Source of the DNA: Liolophura sinensis | Taxonomy: Eukaryota > Mollusca > Polyplacophora > Chitonida > Chitonidae | Assembly (NCBI RefSeq): GCF_032854445.1 | Contig: NC_088298.1 | Span: forward strand, 17,443,976-17,507,975 | Length of the DNA stretch: 64,000 nt | Direction of reading: 5' to 3' | Part shown: one piece after another, positions 1-13,116 of the stretch | Numbering within the stretch: position 1 is the stretch's first letter | Layout of the letters: every line of letters begins with the position of its first letter | The notes under the pieces: model-generated | Seen by the model: only the letters and a program-made list of their open reading frames with translations | Told to the model about the DNA's origin: nothing | Database searches by the model: none | Translations under genes and position numbers: made by a program

Positions 1-39
1 TTACGAAGACCCTGTGAAGTGTTATGTTTGGCACCTGGA

Positions 40-210
40 TGAAAGTTGTACGGAGTCAAATCTTTGTGTAATGTTTTACACATGGAAAAAGATATACCGA
101 GTCAGTTGTCAGGATTTGCCAAATTTTCAGGATTTGTCAAAGGAACAAGATATCCTGAGTCAGCTGTAACATTTTGCACGCTGAAAAAGTATATAGAATC
201 TGATCAAAGA
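40..210. repeat. Degenerate repeat around GATAT.C.GAGTCAG
   Basis: TACGGAGTCAAAT (49), GATATACCGAGTCAGTTGTC (91) and GATATCCTGAGTCAGCTGTA (149), then a weaker TATATAGAATCTGATC (190), suggest an old degenerate tandem repeat. The third copy contains a TGAGTCA (AP-1-like) heptamer. The 80-codon frame here is not thought to be a gene. Confidence 0.4.
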
Positions 211-1237
211 ATAAATTTTAGCAAAATTCTGAACAACCACCTTCAAACGTTGCTTATGCAATTTGTTCTCCACGCACTGTTCTTGTAAAAATAAAATCAA
301 AATAATTGCAAACAAATTAAATATTAGACAGGGTAAAGTAGAACACTTTTAGGATTAAATCCGTTTAATGGCTTTGACTGGTGCAGTTGATAGCCATTGT
401 TTAGGAAGAATTCGTTTTTTTGATTTGCTATAAAGGACCTCAGCCTTCGCTGTAAAAGCAACGAGTGATGATAAAAAGGAACGTTTCACCGACTTCCAGT
501 TTTTCTTCCGCCGAATTCCACGCATGCCGCGAACACGGGTTCATTGCTAACTCTTGTCGTTTCTGTTGAATGAATTAAACGCGAGTTGTAGTCCAGAGTC
601 GACTTAAATAATGGACACCGTGACTGGAGCAAGCACCGTGACTCAAGGGATGTCATAACTACGTGGCTGTAAAACAAATTACGTGTCATGAGAGAACAAA
701 AATATTCAAGCGGTGTTAAACTCTTGTACAGAAATGAGTTATGTACCTATTCTAAGCATGCTAGAGGTAAGTGTCCCGTAGCTTTCAGTAGATGTGGTGA
801 ATCTGTTTTACGGTGCAGCGTCTTTGAGTTTCAGTCGAATTGTCACTGAAATGAAAGGAGAATTTTTAACCCAGCTGTCAATTAACCTAGATATTATGGA
901 TTGTCAGTTAACCTAGAAATTAAGGTTGTGTATTGTAGATAATGCTCTGTGGTTGTAGTCTATAGACATTAAATTTGCCACGGCAAAAATCATGGAAAAT
1001 GTTTAAGAAGTAACAACGCAATGCTATAAGCTTTCCCAATAGACTTTTGTAGCTTAAGGCATCAGAAATATGTATTTAACCAATATTTGTATACAATTAT
1101 TTGCCTGTTTTAGACTGCTCACGTGCAATATCCTGGAATAATTCGAATCGATGTTGTAATAAAAGTTAATTATTTTTCTAGTACGTACGTACCCAAGTCA
1201 GGGTAGTGTCTTCAGTACGGTTGTTATTAATTCACGG
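211..1237. other. Gene-free stretch, nothing recognised
   Basis: Only short chance frames on either strand; no splice-supported exon, RNA gene or clear repeat was seen. Confidence 0.6.
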
Positions 1238-1530
1238 ATTTAGTGGCCTAATGGTTAGAGCGTCCGTATCAAAGTCAAAAGACCCCGGGATCAAATCCAG
1301 GTCGAGTCACACCAAAGATTTTTTAAAATGGTACTTGCTGCTGTCTCGGTCTAGGCTCAGTTTTGATAGGTTAGAGCAGGGAAACATGACTGGTTTGCCC
1401 GGTGTGAGTATAATATGACCGGGCGGGATGTCATGTCTAGTATCTTCGGTATTATACTTCAGTGGCGGCAGAATCTGGTGACATGGATTCTCCCTGCCGC
1501 AAGAAGATACATTGTATATATATACACACA
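1238..1530 (+). mobile_element. tRNA-derived SINE with TGGCCTAATGGTTAG head
   Basis: An A box (AGTGGCCTAATGGTTAGAGC) and B-box-like GATCAAATCC are followed by a body with GTACTTGCTGCTGTCTC, CATGACTGGTTTGCCCGGTG and ATACTTCAGTGGCGGCAG, shared with copies near 18.75, 47.25, 48.27 and 50.87 kb. It ends near a (TA)n(CA)n run. The frame across it is not a gene. Confidence 0.88.
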
Positions 1531-2849
1531 CACCTAAAAAATGAAGTCCGATGTAAAACGACAAGCATACATACATATATACTAATTCAGACACGTAATT
1601 CATGTAAGGCGAAATCACCCTCGAGAGTGAGGATTGCTTGTTATCAGGTAGACTCCTATGAAGTTACGAGGGAATTTCTCATCATCAGCTATGTCCTCCA
1701 GTTGAACAGGGAATTGCTAAGACGTGACTTCTTAGCAAGCATACTGGCCAATGATCAAAGTCGCATGTTTCCAAGGAGAGGCACCATAATAATAATAATA
1801 ATAATAGCCTTGACTGAACGTTAGTTCCGAATAGGTCCTTGACAACTAGGTCACGGAGGACTAGGTTGTCCCGGCTTTAAATATGCAGCGTTGAACACAT
1901 CAAAGAAACAAGCATTTTTTTTTTTTTTTGCTTTAAGAGTCATTTGTATCATTCTTCATTTGGGTGCCTTTGGCAACATCAGGGAAAAGCTAACAGTAAC
2001 TAAATCCAGCAACACTGACAAAAGCCTTGGACTTTCATTAAAAGTTGCAAGTCATTAGTTTTACATGTATTTCACACGTTTCATTTATTTGTACTCAGAT
2101 GCTCCTTTTGCTCACCCGAACCCTTCCAGAGTTTCCGTCTCGACAACGTTCAGAGGTTGTCTTGACACACAATTAGCAGGAATGCCGTGAACCATCGAGA
2201 CGTGGCCCCCTTGAAGCTGCTTCAGGTATTCTAGCCTGACGGCTAGGAAATCAATGATATCCCCTCTCTCCCCTGAAGGGTACACCTTGTCTATATTGCA
2301 ATCTAATAATGTAATCATTTTTCCTTCCTGCTCCTGTGATCAATTTTTGATGTGACCTAGTTTGGATGCTAATCGCTATGCCAGACGGCAATGAATTAAT
2401 CAGCGCTAATTAAAGACTATTCCCTTGCGTGTTGGGCTTGAGGGGCCGGGATTCGCTAGATATCGTGATCTCGTACAATTATGGCACGAAACCTTTACAG
2501 TCCGAGCGATTAAGATTGTCCCCAGTTGATAGCCTACACACTTGACCAAAATGACCACCTGTACGAATCCAACTAAGCTGGAATCGGCTAGCGCTGCTTT
2601 TCTACATGAGTATAATTATGTTGTAGATAAATATGGACAACGCGTCCGGAATCTCTGGTACTCTGCTTCATGACTGTGTCTAGTTCCGTTCCACCCGGGG
2701 CTATAGGGGCTCTATTTTCATCGTGGTGAATTAGATAGACAAGTTGGACAAGTGAACACTTGCAATCAAAGCGTAAAAGAGATACGTACTTTATTATCGG
2801 CAACATATATACTAGTCTGGTACATGGTTTGAATACTGATTTCACACAA
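1531..2849. other. Gene-free stretch
   Basis: Contains an (AAT)n run and a poly-T run. Near 2390 there is an AT-rich cluster of homeodomain-type cores (GAATTAATCAGCGCTAATTA); this is noted only as sequence, with no support for function. Confidence 0.5.
1783..1806. repeat. (AAT)n microsatellite
   Basis: Seven AAT/ATA trinucleotide units. Confidence 0.95.
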
Positions 2850-3560
2850 TCAACCAGAACATTCCGTGAGTCTTTCCAACATCATGGAAAACTGTTGACT
2901 GCTCCTTTTTGCGTGATTGGGTTCTATTTGCGTACTCTCTCAGTTCTGTGTTGATTTGTGTTGATCGTCGTCAAGGTAATTGACCTTGCGATTATTGACC
3001 TTGAACGTCCACTTTGGTTGACGGCTGGTATATGAATGTCTGTGTCTGTGCTGTACAACAGCAACAAAAAGGGTATTTTTGTGTAGTGTTGTGCTAGTAG
3101 TAAACGACCGTGCAGTCCTGCAGGCAGAGACTTGTATGTGAATGTCTGTTTGGACACACAGATTTTCAGGTGTTTGGTTGGTTCCTCCGGGCTATGATCT
3201 GTTTCATCAGCGTGCAAACCTGGCTGTAGCTGTGTAACTGAAAGTGCTTTTGATTGTATCGTAGTGTAGGCGTAAGGCCTACCATTCACATAGGTAATGG
3301 ACGCAATGCATCGTGATTCTTTGATGTCTGGTCGATTGCAACTGGAAAGGTTTATATGTCTATGCATCGAAACAGACATTCGTATACCAGCCGTCAACCA
3401 GTAAGGACGTTCCAGGTCAGTAACCATAAGGCCAATTCCCCAAAACGACGTGTAACACAAACCACCCAAGAACTAAGAAGTATAGAAAGTACGGAAATCA
3501 TACAAAGAGAAGCAGTCAACAGTTTTCATTGATGTTGGAAAAACGCAAGGTATGTGCTAA
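2850..3560. mobile_element. Long inverted-repeat (foldback/MITE-like) element, near full length
   Basis: The left arm (about 2870-3040) and right arm (about 3365-3540) are reverse complements. For example TCCAACATCATGGAAAACTG at 2875 pairs with CAGTTTTCATTGATGTTGGA ending near 3538, and TTGACGGCTGGTAT (3018) pairs with ATACCAGCCGTCAA (3384). About 320 bp lie between the arms. Single arms of the same family recur near 5.1, 51.4 and 57.3 kb. The 181-codon minus-strand frame (2924-3469) lies wholly in this repeat and shows no transposase similarity, so the element is probably non-autonomous. Exact ends and target duplication were not determined. Confidence 0.8.
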
Positions 3561-3940
3561 GCGACTGAGTAAAATCATTATTCAAATCATGTATCGTTCT
3601 AGAATGTCAGTTGTCGATAACAAAATATGTATGTCAGCTGCGCTTTGATGGCAACTGTTCATATATACAATGTGGTGATCTAATTCAAAAGGATGAATAT
3701 ACCCACTAGCTCAGGGTTTAGGGGAATTAGGCACAATAGTGACGCAGAGCGCGACAGATTCTGGACGTTCTGTCCATATTTACTTACAAGAGAATTTTAC
3801 CCATTGTTAAACTTAAGAAACTTGGAGTTAATTCGTTTGATGGAACTACCTTGACACACTTTGAAGGATAAAGACATGCTTCAGAGATAATTGTAATGAA
3901 ATTCAGAACCTACTAAACAAGCATATTTTGTAACGCGTAA

Positions 3941-4015
3941 ATTTATTTATTTGATTGGTGTTTTACGCCGTACTCGAGAATATTTCTCCTATACGACGGC
4001 AGCCATCAGTGGCAG
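3941..4015 (-). mobile_element. 5'-truncated SINE with TTTACGCCGTACTC tail module
   Basis: ATTTATTTATTTGATTGGTG followed by TTTTACGCCGTACTCGAGAA and TATACGACGGCAGCCAT is the minus-strand 3' end of the commonest SINE of this window. Confidence 0.85.
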
Positions 4016-4310
4016 ATCCATGTTTAATCCTGGGTCGAGTCACACCTAAGACTTTAAAAGAGGAAGTTGTAATTTGGCGTTCAGCATGATTGGGATAGTG
4101 CACAGACTGACTGACCGGTATCAGTATAACGGCTCGGGCGGGACGGCTCACCTGCAAAGCAGTGAACCAGCACTAGATAAAAGAGCGGTAAAAATCCGCC
4201 CTGCAACAGGTAGGCACATCACATGCACTCTAAGGATTCCTTCGTCGTCATGTGGCTGAAAAATTGTTAAGTACGACGTTAAACCCCAAGCACTCATTCA
4301 CTCTATCCTC
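4016..4310 (+). mobile_element. SINE with GTTAAGTACGACGTTAAACC tail
   Basis: A body of TTTAATCCTGGGTCGAGTC, AAAAGAGGAAGTTGTA, CGTTCAGCATGATTGGGATA, GCACTAGATAAAAGAGCGGT and GCCCTGCAACAGG, ending in TTAAGTACGACGTTAAACCC and CACTCATTCACTC. Copies recur at 34708-35045 and 51450-51762. It abuts another SINE type at its 5' side. Confidence 0.87.
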
Positions 4311-5074
4311 TGGGGGTAGTACTTGCCTCTAAGAAATAATTTGAAGCCAGCAGAGTGTCTTTTTGTCTTTATGGGCATTTACATTGATCTAATGTGAATC
4401 ACGTTCAATGTCTCTCTACCTACGTGTGCAGTATTCTACGTTGCGAAATGAATCCACGTTTTTTCGTCAAACAGCAGCGTGCGCAATGAAAATATTCTAA
4501 AACGATACATGAATTGCTTTTCTGTAATGCTCATGGGTTTAAGTTCAAGTCCATAAAAGCTTTGTTGGCAAAACGCGCTTTGAATTATTCAGCCAATCGC
4601 AAGGTTTGAATAAACATGCGGTATGTCCTAGAGCGACTACACAGTACCATGTGAATACATGGGACTCTTTAAACTAATCCAGTTTCTACTAAAAACACTG
4701 ATTGACTGACAAGTTCCACAACAGCCACTGAAATGTTTACTCTGAAGTTCGCGTTCTGATAATTGAGGATTTACGCCAGTTCTTCCCAGTACATGCTTTT
4801 GAAAACGGTAAGGGACATTTCAGTTTTTGGAACTAGGACTGAACAAATGTGGATGAATAAGGAATACAGTTAGATTGTACGCGACATGTTAGTATAATCC
4901 TCAAAACACAAAATATCATGTATGCATCTTGCATGACATGCATGTAAATCTGGTTGGGATGCAAGACTTGACCGCGTGTACATGTAGTTTTCTTTATTAT
5001 CTGATGTCTCAGTGCTATTGATAAACGATTTATCACTTATAAACTAATATTGTCCACAATTTGATTACTGATTT

Positions 5075-5250
5075 CATTCATTCGCCCAGAACATTCCTTT
5101 GTGTCTTAATTTCTAACTTCATATGCTTTCTTAGATTTTTGGTGGTTTGTCATGAACGTTGTTTTGGAATTGGCCTCGCGATTATTGACCTGTGACGTCC
5201 ATTTTGGTTAATGGCTACATGGTATACAAATGTCTGTTCAGAAGACGAGA
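5075..5250. mobile_element. Single arm of the long inverted-repeat family
   Basis: CGCGATTATTGACCTGTGAC, then GTCCATTTTGGTTAATGGCT and TATACAAATGTCTGT match the left arm at 2980-3045; the more distal CCAGAACATTCC also matches. No opposing arm is visible nearby. Confidence 0.75.
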
Positions 5251-7394
5251 CATCAACTTAAAAATATTGGATATCAAAAAGCCGTGGCTCATTGATGTAG
5301 AATATCTAATTTTTGATCGCTGGTACAATACTGATTTTTTTCTTGTTTATCAGTTTCTCAGTTTGTGAACAGTTTTCTGATCTTTTTATTATTATTATTA
5401 TTATTATTATTTTGGCTGTTTGAAGTATCTCAAGACGGACTATAACTTAGTACACGTGGTGAAGGCTTATACTTTAGCTAGCCAGCTACGCTCAGAGTAA
5501 GCCTATTTCGCTTTTAAGTGTAAAACCAGTCCCTATGCTCATCAAGTCGAACGTGTTGAATGCCCATCTGGTCCTCTCATTAGCATCTGTTTGTTTCACT
5601 TTGCTTGACTTGTGTTTTCACGAATGAACGAAGTACCCTTTTTACACCGCGGTGAACTAGAGACTTCAGAGAGAAAAGGTAAAGGAATGATCGAGAGCGA
5701 GCAGGTATACGACCGAAGCTGTTGATGTTGACGTCACAGGTCATTGGCGGTCAGCATGGATTTAGGTGTAATGATAAAGAAGAAAAACAAGGTAAGGTTG
5801 AGTTGAACCTAAAAATCTTATCCGAAGAAAACATTCTTGGTTTGAGGTGGAACAATGAGCCAAGGCTTTATTTAAACATGTAGGATTGGGACGTACATTG
5901 ATGGTTATTTCTGAAAAAGAACTGAGCTGGTTATGCATTCTAAAAGAATATTGAGGGTTAAATGTGTAAAAGGATTCGTTGAACGTAGTATTGTAAAACA
6001 CACTGATTGCAAGGTATGGAAAAATCGCAAAGGGTTTGTTGAACATCTACATTGACATTGGAAGTGCATTGACGATTATGTATGGAAAAATGACCTAAAG
6101 GCTTGTCCATCCCATCGTGCAAAATGAAGAATGTAGATGGATGTGAGAAAGAATTAGCCAAGGATTTCTGGACCCCTGCAGCGTTTGAACTACATTAATG
6201 GATAGTTACAAAAAGTGCAGTTCCTTTGCTCTGAAGGTAGTGTTATAAAACATATTTGTGATCATATTTAGGAAGGCTAAGTATAACGCTGTGCAGATTA
6301 ATGGGGAAACTGAGACGTCTTTATCCTAAATATTTAAAATGCAGGTTCTTTTTAGGCGTTCTGAGCAGATAATCTTTTTTGAGGACAGAAGTACAAAAAA
6401 TCCATTTGCAAAGACTTGAAGTCTTGTTGGGGGCGATACGATTGTTAATGTAGCCTCATAGTGTTTTAATAATCAATATGAGGCTCTTGTATACTGCAAA
6501 GTCTTAGAAGCATTTCTTGGCAGTAAAATGGCACGAACAGTGTTCCAGGAGCTATGTGTCGAGTTCAAATTATGCCGCTAGGCAGTGTATCAATATGACA
6601 CGCACTTTTTATGGCACTGGGCCTCAAAAGCGAATCTAATGTTTTGAGTATTATGAATGACTTACGTCTGGCTATATTTTTTACGAGTCTTGGTGTCTCA
6701 CATCGCTAGTGTCACTGACAGCTATAATCTAGTCTTCGATATATCTATGAAAACACGAGCTCAGACACTAGCTGTGGGTGTTTATACCCTTCCCCTGAAT
6801 GCTCCACTCTACAGCTCGTTGTGTTTATAACCCTTTTTTCACCACCCGACAGATGCGACCATTAGAATTTGCCAGGTCTCTTTAGAGAAGGTTCTCACGC
6901 TTCCAATGATTCGCAGTCGTCTAAGTTTCGCTTGGCATTACTGTTGGCTTTCGCGTCAAAAGAAACTCCGCAAAAAAGAGAGAAAAAAACTGGGCTACTG
7001 GAACAAGCTGACATTTAGGGCAATTGTTAAATAGTCCCTGACAACAAAATCCCCTGGGAAATACCTCCCTGTTTTCCGTCCGTTATGGTATTTTCCTCTC
7101 CGCCACAGCGACGCGTGTAAAACGTCTCTCTGTGAGGGTTGTCTACAAAAAACACGCTAATAAACAATCGACCCGGAGGAGACGTGTAATAAAAAAATAT
7201 ATATAGCTTGCGGTAGCTCCAATTTGCGTTTCGCCAAACTCTGTCCGACTTAATAAAACATCAAAAAGGGTTACTTTAACATGCAGGGGACCATTGGGTG
7301 CATACGTCTTGTTTCTCTCCATTGTTTTTGTTATGATACAGAACCCCGTTTTCATTTTGACGAATCATGCTTGTATTTGGCTTCCTGCAACATA
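5251..7394. other. Gene-free stretch
   Basis: Holds the (ATT)n run at 5386-5411 and otherwise apparently unique AT-rich sequence. No exon recognised. Confidence 0.5.
5386..5411. repeat. (ATT)n microsatellite
   Basis: Eight ATT trinucleotide units. Confidence 0.95.
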
Positions 7395-7495
7395 GAAGAT
7401 GCTTGGTGTAATCATTTGCCAGCTATCACACTGTCGTCGATGCTCTGGTTTTTCTCTGTATGCCGCAAGTATTGTATTCTTGCATAAACTGGGAT
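7395..7495 (-). mobile_element. Dispersed element (GAGTAAAACCAGAGCAG family), minus strand
   Basis: CATTTGCCAGCTATCACACT, GTCGTCGATGCTCTGGTTTT and TCTCTGTATGCCGCAAG are the reverse complement of the stretch at 29880-29930. The element is a repeat of unknown class found eight or more times here. Confidence 0.75.
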
Positions 7496-7734
7496 TTTGT
7501 TGGTAAGCATCCCCGAGGCCTGGTCGGTTTGCATTATTTTAATGCTATTGTATCTATTAAACGTGATTTTAACACAGCATTTTGAGTAATTCTAGGTCAG
7601 TGACGTCTAATAAATTACAACTAACAACACTGTTATTTTTTCACAATTCTACTTAAACGATGGTGCTTGTGAGCATTAAATTTGCTAATATTTAAGTATT
7701 TACATCAACAGTTGGATTAAAACCCCAAACGATG

Positions 7735-7835
7735 TAAATTGACAAGAGCTTAGGTGTGACCATTTGTCAAGTATGACACTGTCGCCGCTTTTCTGGGTTT
7801 ACTCTACTTGCCGAATTTTTTTTTTTATTACAGTG
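7735..7835 (-). mobile_element. Dispersed element fragment, minus strand
   Basis: CCATTTGTCAAGTATGACAC, TGTCGCCGCTTTTCTGGGTT and TACTCTACTTGCCG match the same element, only about 240 bp from the previous copy. Confidence 0.7.
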
Positions 7836-8097
7836 CACCTAATCCAAGACACAGTGAGCTCGTTTAACTCATTTTACATACAATTCTGTTGAACCATTTC
7901 AGTATACCGCTGGTAAAATTATTTATTACGAGTTGTCGTAGCTCATGATTTATCTGTAAAGCGGACACAGGGGAGACAGTAATCCTAAGCTGTTTGAATC
8001 CTTCAACAAGTGTTTACGTTATCATTCTTCCATTGGCTCCCACTTGTTAAAGTCGAGTGCAGCTCTCATCCAAGTACACATCGTTACACTTTACGTG

Positions 8098-8247
8098 GGA
8101 AGATCTTCCAGCAACCTGCGGATGGTCGTTGGTTTTCCCCGGGGTCTGTCCTGTTTCCTCCCACCATAATGCTGGCCGCGGTTGTATAAGTGAGAATTAT
8201 TCTGGACTACGACGTAAAACACCAATCAAATAAAAAAATAAATACTC
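8098..8247 (+). mobile_element. 5'-truncated SINE with possible 7-bp target duplication
   Basis: TACGTGGGAAGATCTTCCAG, CAACCTGCGGATGGTCGTTG, CCCACCATAATGCTGGCCGC and a CAAATAAAAAAATAAATA tail. TCGTTAC occurs at 8091-8097 and again at 8248-8254. Confidence 0.85.
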
Positions 8248-11200
8248 TCGTTACTTGCGACATAATCTTAACCCACATTATAGATGTTAAATGCGCAATT
8301 CCTTGTTGCAAGTTTAATCAACTCCAAACTAATTTATGCTATTCTTTAAGATATTCAGTGCGTAATGTTATACACATGTGCATTATTTTTGTGGGATAGG
8401 TTAAAAGGACATCTGACAGTGAATGCATTTCCATTTTCATTGTGAAAGTAGAAGGTCATTTGAATTATTTTAATACTGTAACTGAACACTTTACAGAAAA
8501 ACATCAAACACTGGTAGTCCTTGCAGCTATATATATGTGGCTCTGGGGCGAGGATCAAAGACGCCCACTTCTCTCGTGCAGTTCGTATACGTTCTTAATT
8601 TACTGACGCTTAATGCCGGTAGAGAGGCGAATATTCAGCGATATTCAGTACACCAGTCTTGAAAAGGCTCCTTCACCGAATGATACTTTCATATGAACAT
8701 TGCTCTGCCACAGATCAGGCTTGTCATGCATTGGTATTTTTATGGCCCGTTGAATATGACATTTCCTTTACAAACGGTAAGATTATTTATGATCCTAGAG
8801 ACCGTTGAGCCTGATAGAAAATTGAACCAGACATGGCCTAAGAGACCTGCAAATTCCATCCTTGTGTCACGTACTCCGGAGTCACAGGCTTCTCTGCAAA
8901 AGTATCGCGACTGGTACGAAATACTGAGATGCCTTTGCGAATGCAGCTGATAGTATTTTGCTCATATAACCAAGGTTGTCACTGTCATAAATCAAGGCAA
9001 ACGACATGCAGAAGACTAAACAAAAGGTCATCAAAAACTGCGACTTTTGATTTGGCATTGAATACATTAATTTTCTTCATCTGATGAAATAAGATGAGGA
9101 AAGAACATCAAAATTGATCGCAACGTGGTATAGGGTAGGTGTGTGATAATTTTATTACTTTATTACGAAAATAAGAACTCTGATTAAAGTGATGACTAAC
9201 TTGATAAAGGCAAGGATCGGATTTGAACCTGCCATCTTCACGAAGATAAAAAGTTTCCATTTATTGTGAATATATAGAACATTTCTATTACAAAAGGCCT
9301 TTGTTTGGGCTTAATCTTGTTTAGATGTTATATGCCTAGCTATACCTGAGGCACCTGACTAAGTTATTAACTCCGTGGAGCTTGAGGAACAAGAAATTGA
9401 TGTAACGTCGGAAAAACAACTATACAGTGAAGATGGGTCATTAAAAGCAATGAACACGACGTTTGTGTCAGACCTGACTCCATTATTCATGCCGACATTG
9501 TAGATCTTTTGTTTCTTCTCCTTTTTGTTTTTCTACTTGCCTTTTTTACCAGGTTCAGTTGTATTTAATCAGAAGTGTCATTGTGGCCTGTCTTGTGGCT
9601 TCCGGTTAGCGACTCAAGAATTTGCATAAGGTGTCAATATAGATATGTATATATGTACATCTTTGCTTACCTGGTTCATGAAGTGACCACGTTATTTATT
9701 TACCTCTGCGCTACACAATGTCGCCTTACATGGATATAGTACATGGGTGAACTATAAGTGTATCTATGTACTGCTGGTCACTGAAGCGCATCGCACATGA
9801 GCATGACTATAGAGCATTTCGGGGACAAACAAAAGGAAAGAAAAAAAAAGACATGTTTTTCGAAGGAACAGGTGGCATACGGAATGAAAGCTCTTTGCCA
9901 GCAGAATTGGAAAGGAAATCAATTTGAGTGGCTCTGCATCGTTGAGCTTTATTCCTTTCATGATGGTAATTTTAGTATGTCTAGCGGTTGTTCAGGAGGA
10001 AGGCGTACCTTTTAGTCTAGAGTGACTGTGCGTGATACATTGGGGAAGTTTATGAGGCGTTTCAGAGTGATAACTAAAGACCTGCTGAAAAAATCACGGA
10101 TTAACACTTTGCCTAGACATCGATGCCGTGGGATCTGTGCCCAGTTTCGGGAAACGACACATAATAGTGTTTAGTCACACACCCCCCAAACCACATTCGT
10201 GGTTTACCAAAGGAGTAAACATAATCTGCTTCCAAGCTAACCAATAACTAAGCTCTCTAAGACTTGTATTACAGATTTCCCGAATTCCAAACTCCCCCAT
10301 GATCGTTGTCACGATCTGTGTTCTTGTGTACACAGAAACCTGTTTGTAGATGTCCCTGGCGTATTGAGTTCTAAAACCTCACGATTGTTACTAACGAAGT
10401 ACCCACGAGCTGTCGGAGTTGAACATTGTATTGAATGTTAGAACTCTTTGTGACGTCATATGCATGGGGTTACTAACATCAAGTTTATGCATGTATGACC
10501 AAATTATGTGACTGTTTTACAACGTCAGTGCTGACTGGTTATTATATGCTCCACCTCGATTATGCAGTGCAATTACTTGTTAAAATTTCTGTTTTAAAAT
10601 TTAAAGCGACCATTTGTAATCTGAACGTGCAGCATATGCACTCTACACTGGCAGATACAAAGTCCTGCTTGTGGTATATATCACCGTTTAGATCTTTGCA
10701 TGTTGTCCCAGCTTCCTTATAAAGTGCTTTGCAATAAATGTCATGCCATTTATGTATGTGAAAAAATCGGGCTACTGTGGGAAAAGGAGCTAATATAGTG
10801 ATAAGCTCATCGATGCACTAAATGTAATAAATTCGTTCGGAATATTGGTATTTTTCTCGCAAAAAAAAAACGATAAAGAAACCTATTGTGGCTATGGACT
10901 TTATGATGCGCCAAATTACCAAAATTACTAGTAATTGATGTCCTTCACACTATGAAACCCTAATGATCCAACATAACGGATGGCAGCTGTGTTTTTTTAG
11001 GGATATCATCTTTTCTACAGGGTTAACCCTATCAGAGTTTCTTTTGTATTGCGGTTCGCTTGCTGCTTAAGAAAACAATGTTTTGTGGTTACGGTTGATG
11101 TTGGCGTGGAAAATGATTGGGCCGGCTGACACGAAATGGGACTGCTGATGCATGGGAAGCTGTAAAAGACTCATCTGTCGAGGGTCGAGATGACGAGGTC

Positions 11201-11837
11201 CATCTGTAGCCGACTTTTATGACCCCGTAGAGTACGCGACCGAGAACCGTTCGTTTGAAAGTCATCTGTCTTAACGTGAAACGAGATGCTGGCTGTAATC
11301 TAATGTCGACGTCTACTCACACGGCGGTTGTATTCGCCTCTCTGCCGGCATTAAATAGCTATTTTTCACTCGAACTCACTCTTAATCTTTGTCTGTCTTG
11401 GAGGACATGTTTCCAGGAAAATTGCTTATCTTACGGAGCGCGCTCGAGCTCCTTGTGCTATTGGCTTTATGTGGATGTATGTGTATACATATATATATAT
11501 ATACACTGGTGGCACCGTGAGATCGAGGCAGGTCTGGTAACATTACCCAACCCTGGCAGCGGTTCCCACGGTCGTCTGCGCGACCCCGGAGATAGTGCGT
11601 ACGTTCCCGGTCAGGCTGCAGTCGACGTCACAGACATTGACCCCAGCACGTGTTGATGCATGAACCAACGGAGCCATGGTTCAGCGTTTATATATACATT
11701 TGAATCTGCCCTTGATGCGTCCTATCTTCAACCACAGGTGGAGAATGAGGGTAGAGTAGGATTGATTAGGCTAGCAAAAATGCCCCCACCCTCATCTGAA
11801 TAGAACCAGGGAAGCAAGGCACCCGACAGGTGAAGGT

Positions 11838-11975
11838 ATTCTTTTATCTGTCAATTGGCACCTATATACGAATATGAAGGCGTTCTTTATCAGTACACCT
11901 GCACCTATGAATATGAAACTGATGCCGATTTTTTTTATCAGTGGACTGGCACCTGTACATTTGAATGTAAAAGCT
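11838..11975. repeat. Degenerate ~55-bp tandem repeat
   Basis: Two to three diverged units share TTTATCAGT..AC..GCACCT and GAATATGAA, at about 11838, 11890 and 11935. Nothing coding is supported. Confidence 0.6.
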
Positions 11976-12164
11976 GGCGGATGAATGCATCGACGATGAT
12001 GTCTGGCACTGCTTAGATTCTGCGCCCTCCTCAGTTAAAGTCGCGTACGGTATTATGCAAATGTAAGGAAGCAACATGCTAGAAATCATTTTTTTTTATA
12101 AGTTCAGTGGTTTACGTAATTTGAAAACGAATACTTTCTGGACTGGTTGAGGGTTTCAGACTGT

Positions 12165-12228
12165 TTGGCGCCATATGACACTATTTGACGCTATTTAACA
12201 CGGTTTGACAAAGTTTGACACTGCATAT
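12165..12228. repeat. Degenerate short tandem repeat (GACACTATTT-like)
   Basis: Successive 10-12-bp units of the type TTTGACGCTATTTAACAC and GGTTTGACAAAG form an irregular minisatellite of about five units. Confidence 0.55.
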
Positions 12229-13034
12229 ATATTGAATATTTTTGCTCATGTATGATGCAAAGCATTCACTACCCATACATTTTATGTAAACCATATATCA
12301 TGTTGTACAACTTAGTATGTATTACTCTATATATCCCAGAGACATGATGTCAAGAATTTTGCATGTAACTCGTAAATCGCGACTATACATTCTTATTTTA
12401 CACCTGTGCTTCTTTTCACCAATCGTCAAATCGCACTCAGCTGTACAGCTGACAATAGATCTTTTACCTTCTCTATTCAACCGGCGTGGGTAAAACGCCT
12501 TTTTCTCACAGCATGGCTATATATTTCATAAAATACCCAAATACTTGAACGATTTTTTTACACCACATGAAATAAACAATGAGACTATTTCTTATACAAC
12601 GTGACGTTCACTGAAAAGCCCTTTCACACTGTATTCATCCACCCTCTTGGTTAATTCATAGGGACCTATACACGTTCTACTAATGCACTTCTAATTATGT
12701 AGGTGAGACTAGGCTGTTTACAATCATGCACAGTTCGCCTACGTTCACATGTTCAGCCTTTCATTTCTATACTTCTACTGCAAATCTTTCTGTATGGCCC
12801 AAAACTAAAACAACATAATAATTGGACCACAAAATAGGCAGATTATTACAAAGTATTATCGTTATTTGGGATTGGGGACACTGTCTGGAATACATGATCG
12901 AGCAAAATGACGATAGGGCTAATATTGCGACTTATATCACGTTCTACATGACATGCACCAGAAGGAGATTCCTGTGTTTGGTGTGGGCTACATTTGTGTA
13001 TATTAGAATACCGGTACTAGTTTATCCAGGCTTC

Positions 13035-13116
13035 ACCCACCACAATACTGCCCATCGCCGTCGTAAAATATTCTTGAATACGGCGTAGAACAGTAATCAT
13101 AAATAAATAAATAAAT
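13035..13116 (+). mobile_element. 5'-truncated SINE with 11-bp target duplication
   Basis: Only the 3' 80 bp remain: CCACCACAATACTGCCCATC, CGCCGTCGTAAAATATTCTT and tail AAATAAATAAATA. ATCCAGGCTTC (13024-13034) and ATTCAGGCTTC (13117-13127) flank it with one mismatch. Confidence 0.88.

Larger units (their letters stand above)
8255..13023. other. Gene-free stretch
   Basis: Apart from the degenerate repeats near 11.84 and 12.17 kb and an (AT)n run near 11490, nothing is recognised. A GC-richer patch at 11510-11660 carries an open frame of unknown meaning. A tRNA-like remnant with GGATTTGAACC lies near 9210 on the minus strand. Confidence 0.5.

Noticed and set aside
2924-3469. Longest open frame of the window (181 codons, minus strand)
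   Set aside because: It lies wholly inside an inverted-repeat element, has no domain, and its two ends are reverse complements of each other.
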